Source of the DNA: JANQOH01 sp965242575
GTDB lineage: Bacteria > Pseudomonadota > Alphaproteobacteria > UBA7887
NCBI GenBank assembly: GCA_965242575.1
Contig: OZ251461.1
Location: 744,001-808,000 of the forward strand
Direction: 5' to 3'
DNA: 64,000 bases
A program made the position numbers and the translations under genes. Shown here in pieces: positions 59,416 to 64,000 of this stretch (position 1 is the stretch's first letter; each line of letters begins with the position of its first letter). The notes under the pieces were generated by a model, which ran no database searches, had not been told where the DNA came from, and worked only from the letters and a program-made list of their open reading frames with translations.

Positions 59416-59961
59416 ATGGCGCGCCGGCGCCTCCTTCCGGTCCTCGCCGCGGCCGCGCTCGCCGCCCCGTCCCCGATGGGCGCGGCCGCGGACGAGGGTA
59501 TCGAGGAGGTCTATCTGGCGCCGGAGGCGTTCCTCGCCGAAGCCTTCCCCGGCGCGGAGCCGAAGGCCGCCAAGTTCTGGATTACCGGCGCGCATCGCGG
59601 CGCCATAGAGGAGATCCTCGGCCACGGCCTCGCCGCCCTGCGCGTCGGCTACTGGCGCGCCGGGGGGCGGACGGCGTGGATCCTGGAGGAGATCGGCAAG
59701 GTGAAGCCGATAACCACCGGCCTCGTCGTCGACGACGGGGCCATCGCGCGCATCCGCGTGCTGGTCTATCGCGAAAGCCGCGGCTGGGAGGTCCGCCACG
59801 ACTTCTTCACCGAACAGTTCGCCGGCGCGCGCCTCGGCGGCGGATTGCGGCTCGACCGGCGCATCGACGGCATTTCCGGCGCCACGCTTTCGGTTCGCGC
59901 GCTCACCAATCTGGCGCGGCTTGCGCTCTACCTCCACCGGGCGGTAATCGACGGCTCATGA
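59416..59961 (+). CDS. Periplasmic FMN-binding domain protein
   Basis: This 181-residue protein has a signal peptide (LPVLAAAALAAPSPMGAAAD) and an FMN_bind domain ending DRRIDGISGATLSVRALTNL. The Thr in SGAT is the residue that ApbE-type transferases link to FMN. It starts one base after the porin stop and overlaps the PepSY gene by 4 bp. Single-domain FMN proteins of this kind carry electrons in the periplasm. Together with PepSY and the porin it may form a ferric reductase route; that is inference. ApbE is not in the window. Confidence 0.85.
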   Translation: MARRRLLPVLAAAALAAPSPMGAAADEGIEEVYLAPEAFLAEAFPGAEPKAAKFWITGAHRGAIEEILGHGLAALRVGYWRAGGRTAWILEEIGKVKPITTGLVVDDGAIARIRVLVYRESRGWEVRHDFFTEQFAGARLGGGLRLDRRIDGISGATLSVRALTNLARLALYLHRAVIDGS

Positions 59962-60713
59962 AACGCCGCGCGCGGCGCCGCGTGTTCTACCGGCGCCAGG
60001 CCCTTCTGTGGCACCGCCGCCTCGGCCTCGCGGCGGCGGTCCTCGCCATCCTGCTCGCCGTCACCGGCGTGCTGTTGAACCGGACCGAGGCGCTCGGCCT
60101 CGACCGCCGCTTCGTCGACGCCGAATGGCTGCTCGGCTGGTACGGCGTCGACGCCGCCGCGCCGGAGGAGGGGTTCGCGGCCGGCGCGCTCCACGTCTCG
60201 CAGGCGGGCGGGCGGATCTACCTCGACTCCGCCGCCATCGCCGAGGCCGCCGCGCCGCTGGTGGGCGCGGTCCGGAGCGGCCCGGTCGTCGCCGCGGCGA
60301 CCGAGGAGGCGATCTACCTGTTCGCGCCCGACGGCGCGCTGGTCGAAAAGGCGGTTCCGGTCGGCGTTCCCCGCCCGCTCCGGGGCCTCGCCGCGGGGGC
60401 GGGGGGCGCGCTCTTCCTCCGCGCCGGCGGCGGCGCATGGGCCGGCGACCTCGACCTGTCCGCATGGCGCCCGGCGGGCGCGGCGGAGGGTCCTGCCGAT
60501 TGGCCGCGGGCGCGGCCTTTGCCGCCCGACCTGGCGGAGCGGATCGCCGAGTCGCGGCGCGGCGCCGGCCTGCCGTGGGAGCGGGTGGTTCTGGACCTGC
60601 ACAGCGGCCGCCTGTTCGGCGCCTGGGGTCCGCTGGCGATGGACGCCGCCGCCGCCGCGCTCGTCCTTCTGGCGCTGACCGGCTTCTACAACTGGTTCGC
60701 GCGGCGGCGCTGA
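59958..60713 (+). CDS. PepSY-associated membrane protein
   Basis: This 251-residue protein has an N-terminal helix (HRRLGLAAAVLAILLAVTGV then LLNRTEAL), a periplasmic domain of about 150 residues, and a second helix near the end (MDAAAAALVLLALTGFYNWF). WHRRLGL with the TGVLLN helix and VLDLHSGRLFGAWG are PepSY_TM features. The His residues in LLWHRRLG and DLHSGR could bind heme. Such proteins pair with flavin carriers to move electrons across the inner membrane. The ATG overlaps the FMN-binding gene stop. Confidence 0.82.
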   Translation: MKRRARRRVFYRRQALLWHRRLGLAAAVLAILLAVTGVLLNRTEALGLDRRFVDAEWLLGWYGVDAAAPEEGFAAGALHVSQAGGRIYLDSAAIAEAAAPLVGAVRSGPVVAAATEEAIYLFAPDGALVEKAVPVGVPRPLRGLAAGAGGALFLRAGGGAWAGDLDLSAWRPAGAAEGPADWPRARPLPPDLAERIAESRRGAGLPWERVVLDLHSGRLFGAWGPLAMDAAAAALVLLALTGFYNWFARRR

Positions 60714-60741
60714 CCGGGTCGGACGCCGGCCGCGGCGGGGT

Positions 60742-61338
60742 TCATGCGAATAGCTTTTCGAGCCATGCGAGAAAGGCGGAGCAAAGACGTCCGTCGGTCT
60801 TCAGGTCGCCGCGCCCGATGGCCGCCCCCATGAGGCCGGGATTTTCTCTGGTGGCCAGCCAGGCATGGAGCTCGGCCCTGCTTTGCTTCTTTGGTCGGAA
60901 TTTCCGCGCTCCCTCCGGGATATCCCGAATGTATCGCTGCGCCAACTCCCAGGCCGGGTCGCCTTCCGGGATCATTCCTTGCACGAAATCCTCGAGTTCG
61001 CCGGTCGATCGGTTGTCGGGCATCGACCATACCCCCACGCGGGGCGGCCCTTTCATGATCGTTCCGCCCGGGGATGGATCCTGGGGCGCGTGAATGCCCG
61101 CCCTTCGGACCCGGTCCGAGACGGCCCGCCAGCGGCCGTCCGGATTGCCGTTCGCGTCCAGCACGAACCCGACGGCGACACGACCGGGCGCCTTGATCTC
61201 CGGGCCGACGGATTCGAGCAGTTCGTCGACGCCGCCCTTGTCCTCGATTTGGAACGACAACCCCGGCAAATCGCGGTCCCGCAGGTGGCGCACGACCTTC
61301 CTGTCGTCCCGTCCCTCGACAAAAAGAATCTTCGACAT
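60742..61338 (-). CDS. DUF3226 (TOPRIM-like) protein, partner of an AAA ATPase
   Basis: This 198-residue protein starts KILFVEGRDDRKVVRHLRDR with the Glu8 of a TOPRIM fold, then VGFVLDANGNPDGRWRAVSD with Asp61, and ends in a helical part (TGELEDFVQGMIPEGDPAWE). This is the DUF3226 pattern. TOPRIM-like proteins next to overcoming-lysogenization-like ATPases act as nucleases in several defence systems. The ATPase gene ends 18 bp upstream on the same strand, so the pair is an operon. The second metal residue is D-A-N rather than D-x-D, so catalysis needs testing. Confidence 0.75.
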   Translation of the reverse strand: MSKILFVEGRDDRKVVRHLRDRDLPGLSFQIEDKGGVDELLESVGPEIKAPGRVAVGFVLDANGNPDGRWRAVSDRVRRAGIHAPQDPSPGGTIMKGPPRVGVWSMPDNRSTGELEDFVQGMIPEGDPAWELAQRYIRDIPEGARKFRPKKQSRAELHAWLATRENPGLMGAAIGRGDLKTDGRLCSAFLAWLEKLFA

Positions 61339-61356
61339 TTGCGCCGCGCCGCCCGT

Positions 61357-62514
61357 CTAACGGACCTCGATACCCTGATCGGCCACGGTTTCGATTTCCT
61401 GCTTCGAGTACAGAACGGCGCGGGTGTATTCGTCGCTCCGCTCCAGACGCGCGAGAGCGACCTCGGATTCCGGGGAGTCGGCGGCGGCCCGCGCGAACCC
61501 CCGCACGCAGTCGAAACTGTGCGTGGCGGCGAAAACCTGAATATCATCCTCTTCCGCCTTCTGCAGGACCATGCGCCAGAATTTTTCATGCACCGAATAA
61601 TGAATGCCGTTCTCGACCTCGTCGATGACGAGGAATCCGCCGCGGCTGCCGGCGAGAACGAGGGCCACCCCGAACATGCGCGTCGCGCCATCGCCGAGGC
61701 TCCGCAACGGAACCGGCTTGTCGCGATCCTGCAATTTTACGACGACCCTCCGTTTCTGTTCGCGCGGGCCGTAACGTCCACGATCCTCGCCGACCACCGC
61801 CACCCGGTTAGCCTTGCTATGGAGCACGAGATTCAACGCTCGGATCACGCGATTCTCGTCATCCGTCAAAGCGATCTCATCCCAGAGTTTGGCGATTTCA
61901 CCGGTGCTTGGCAAGCCCGGCCCCAGTGCTTGGCAATTCAGCTCCTCCCGAGGGGAGGAACGCTCATCGATAAGCCGTCGGTAAGGTATATAGATTCTGG
62001 GACCTTCCACGTGGATGCGGCGTGGGATAAACCAGGGTATCGTTCGTTTGTAGTCCGCGAAAGTTACCTGTATTGCCAACAGAGGGGCATCGGAGGGGAA
62101 ATTGGGAAACAATCTCCCCAGACGAGCCGCCAGTTCCTCGCTTGGAATGACCGCCTCGATTTTCAGATTCTCGTCGCTCGAAACGCTCACCGGGCCGATT
62201 TCTATACGGGAATTGGGCGAAACGTCGCGACCGTGGAACAGAGCCGCGAAATCGGATGCGGACATTTTATCGCCATCTTCGTCCACAGCGGAAACGACTT
62301 CGTCATGGCTGCTCGACAGCGTGGACAGCAATTGCTCATGGCCGCGCGACGCGTAGAGGCGCACCGCCTCGAGGGTGGCGGTCTTGCCGACGCCGTTCAT
62401 TCCGGAAAGCAGGGTTACGCGCCCCAGACGCGGTATATCGAGTGCCCGGAGTCCCCGGAACCCGCGGATCGACAGACTGGGGAGATGCAGGGGTCGGCTC
62501 GGTGACTCGGTCAT
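61357..62514 (-). CDS. AAA family ATPase (AAA_15/21, OLD-like)
   Basis: This 385-residue SMC/ABC-like ATPase has Walker A LLSGMNGVGKTATLEAVRLY, a signature-like LGDGATRMFGVALVLAGSRG, Walker B FLVIDEVENGIHYSVHEKFW and the His-switch VFAATHSFDCVRGFARA. There is no TOPRIM at its own C-terminus; that function lies in the next gene. AGGAAGG favours ATG 62514. The base composition is visibly lower in GC than the neighbouring operons, consistent with acquisition. It forms an ATPase/DUF3226 pair that resembles PARIS-like layouts. Confidence 0.82.
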   Translation of the reverse strand: MTESPSRPLHLPSLSIRGFRGLRALDIPRLGRVTLLSGMNGVGKTATLEAVRLYASRGHEQLLSTLSSSHDEVVSAVDEDGDKMSASDFAALFHGRDVSPNSRIEIGPVSVSSDENLKIEAVIPSEELAARLGRLFPNFPSDAPLLAIQVTFADYKRTIPWFIPRRIHVEGPRIYIPYRRLIDERSSPREELNCQALGPGLPSTGEIAKLWDEIALTDDENRVIRALNLVLHSKANRVAVVGEDRGRYGPREQKRRVVVKLQDRDKPVPLRSLGDGATRMFGVALVLAGSRGGFLVIDEVENGIHYSVHEKFWRMVLQKAEEDDIQVFAATHSFDCVRGFARAAADSPESEVALARLERSDEYTRAVLYSKQEIETVADQGIEVR

Positions 62515-62715
62515 AATGGCGCTACCTTCCTCGACTGACCATATCATACCACCTTGCGCCAGCCGGCGCAAGCGCGTGGAGGCGCCGGACCGCCAACGGC
62601 GTCCTCGGGCTCCGACGGCGCCTCCGTCGGAACCCGCCGCGCCCCTTCCGCCGCCGCGAACGGCCGGACCGTCGCATGCGGCGCGGCCGCCGTCAAGCGC
62701 GGGCGCCCGGCGCTC

Positions 62716-63396
62716 TCACGGCAGGCGTTCGAGGCGGTCCAGCCAGTCGGAGAAGTGCGGGCATTCGCGCCGGATGCGCGGCAGGCCGATCGCCTGGGCG
62801 GCGAGCAGTCCGGATACCGGCTTGCGGTATCCGGGTATCAGCTTCGAGATCTGCTTGGAGGGGGCGGTGTCGGGCGAGTCGTCGATTTCCTCCGGCGTCG
62901 CGAAGGAATCCCGTATGGCCTGGAACTTCGGCGCGAGGCCGGGTTGGTCCACTCCCCGGGCGAATTGCCGGCAATCGCTGAACAGCATCGCCTCGAATTC
63001 GTGCATCGCGACGTAGGGGACGAAGCGGGCGGGGTCGAAACGCGCGCCCATCGCCCCGCGCAGGTCGGCGAGCAGCGCGTCCTCGATTATCCCGGCCCTG
63101 TTCGCCGGCGCGACCGCCGCCGCCCGCCCCGGCCAATCCGTCGGAAGCCCGTAGTAGTCCACCATCGTCGTCGCGGCGCATCCCCTGTCCTCTTTGAGGT
63201 GGCGCACGATCTCGCGGCGCACCGCGCTCCAGGACAATATCCCTCCGCGCCGGTCGCGGCGGCGCGCGTTTCCAATCGGGCGGGCTCCAACGACATGAAA
63301 ACCGCAGTTATATAAGTGCGGCGCGAGTATGGTGTTTACGAATTCCTCTTCGGTATATCCCTCTACATGGACGAACAGCCGCCTTATCCCCGCCAT
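62716..63396 (-). CDS. DUF4276 (TOPRIM-like) protein, partner of an AAA ATPase
   Basis: This 226-residue protein begins RRLFVHVEGYTEEEFVNTIL with the DUF4276 acidic signature (Glu12), has ATTMVDYYGLPTDWPG with the next Asp, and FVPYVAMHEFEAMLFSDCRQ in the middle. These are standard for DUF4276, a TOPRIM-like family usually beside an ATPase. Its start overlaps the end of the upstream ATPase by 13 bp. A 201-bp gap without genes separates it from the next pair. A nuclease role in defence is inferred. Confidence 0.8.
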   Translation of the reverse strand: MAGIRRLFVHVEGYTEEEFVNTILAPHLYNCGFHVVGARPIGNARRRDRRGGILSWSAVRREIVRHLKEDRGCAATTMVDYYGLPTDWPGRAAAVAPANRAGIIEDALLADLRGAMGARFDPARFVPYVAMHEFEAMLFSDCRQFARGVDQPGLAPKFQAIRDSFATPEEIDDSPDTAPSKQISKLIPGYRKPVSGLLAAQAIGLPRIRRECPHFSDWLDRLERLP

Positions 63397-64000
63397 TGCC
63401 CGCCCGTGTTCGGCCGCCCGCCCCCGTTCTCCGGAGCGGGGCGGCCGCCCAGTTCGTTTTTCTCCCACAGCTGGCCGAGGCTGTAATCCTCCAGCCATTT
63501 CTCGAGCCGCTCCCCGTCGAGTCTGGAGAATTCGGTTGCTCCGCGCACGCGGTCGGCGACGAGCACGTCCTCCGGATCGAAATGATCCAGCAGTATCGGC
63601 GACTGCGTGGCGAGCACGATCTGGGTGTCGACCGACGCCTGCTGGACCAGCGCCGCCAACAGCGTTATCGCGTGAGGATGCAACCCGAGCTCCGGTTCGT
63701 CGAGGAAAATTACCGAGGGGCGGCAAGACGCCGGCTGAAGCAACAGCGTCGCCAGCGCGACGAACCGCAACGCGCCGTCCGAAAAGGACGAGGCGTTGAG
63801 ACGTTCGTCCCATCCCTTATGCCTCCACCCCAGAAGAATCTTGTCCTCGTTAAGTGCGAGAGGCTCCAGAACGAAATCGTCGAAAAACGGCGCCGCCAGC
63901 CGCGCCGTGCGGCGTATCAGGTCGTACTTCCCGGCGTGCTTTTCACGAAGAAAATAGAGAAAGGCCGCGAGGTTGGCGCCGTCCGGCCGCAAGCATTTGT
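63384..64000 (-). CDS. AAA family ATPase (AAA_21), 3' part only; runs off the window
   Basis: At least 202 residues of the C-terminal part are visible, and the frame stays open to the window edge, so the Walker A end lies outside. Seen are the signature-like SSFSDGALRFVALATLLLQP, Walker B SVIFLDEPELGLHPHAITLL and the switch IVLATQSPILLDHFDPEDVL. These are typical of the RecF-like predicted ATPases found with DUF4276. It overlaps the DUF4276 gene by 13 bp. The two pairs on this strand form a four-gene array. Confidence 0.85.
   Translation of the reverse strand, partial: KCLRPDGANLAAFLYFLREKHAGKYDLIRRTARLAAPFFDDFVLEPLALNEDKILLGWRHKGWDERLNASSFSDGALRFVALATLLLQPASCRPSVIFLDEPELGLHPHAITLLAALVQQASVDTQIVLATQSPILLDHFDPEDVLVADRVRGATEFSRLDGERLEKWLEDYSLGQLWEKNELGGRPAPENGGGRPNTGGQWRG

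Overview
The window reads as a piece of an alphaproteobacterial chromosome of very high GC (about 70 percent or more by eye). Several gene orders point there: tsaE-amgK-murU-addB-addA-trxA, aroQ-accB-accC, ubiA near a ubiD-type decarboxylase, and a TIGR02281-type retropepsin. Genes are packed tightly, with many 4-bp ATGA or GTGA overlaps and many GTG starts. No rRNA, tRNA, CRISPR array or intact insertion sequence was seen. A Rhodospirillales-like host is a guess, not shown.

Region by region. 1-2.1 kb is an accessory patch: a decayed higBA toxin-antitoxin relic, and a GIY-YIG/DUF433 fusion gene followed by a DUF5615 PIN-like toxin gene. 2.4-7.8 kb holds oxidative metabolism: a PhyH dioxygenase, a VOC protein, a two-part FAD/Fe-S oxidase, and serine-glyoxylate aminotransferase. 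7.9-12.9 kb is a giant lipoprotein subtilase autotransporter whose leader carries nine copies of a 12-bp repeat. 13-19.3 kb has an amidase, a short gene that looks like an NHLP-type RiPP precursor behind a near-consensus promoter, a GST, an SDR, a luciferase-like oxidoreductase and a class III aminotransferase. 19.3-28.9 kb is the trxA-addA-addB-murU-amgK-tsaE block, interrupted by a higBA cassette between 21-bp direct repeats. 28.9-43.3 kb has a 228-bp tandem repeat, a TrxB-like ferredoxin reductase, STAS, amtB-glnK, an outer membrane protein, a polysaccharide export trio (flippase, ligase/polymerase, Wzz), a retropepsin, arsC, rsmE, ubiA, an FMN hydroxyacid dehydrogenase and ubiD. 43.3-44.9 kb is a tandem Uma2 array with partial copies at both ends. 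45-50.7 kb is lutABC, Smr, and aroQ-accB-accC on the opposite strand.

50.8-60.7 kb is an iron/heme locus: a TonB-dependent receptor, hmuTUV, an IsdG/HmuQ-type heme monooxygenase, a heptose kinase/nucleotidyltransferase pair, a porin, an FMN-binding protein and a PepSY protein. Fur-like operators sit before the receptor and before the porin. 60.7-64 kb is a defence-like array of two ATPase plus TOPRIM-like pairs in tandem (ATPase/DUF4276 and ATPase/DUF3226); the last ATPase runs off the window.

The best candidates for something undescribed are the orphan NHLP-type precursor (14571-14930), the GIY-YIG-DUF433/DUF5615 module (992-2127) and the double ATPase/TOPRIM-like array (60742-64000).
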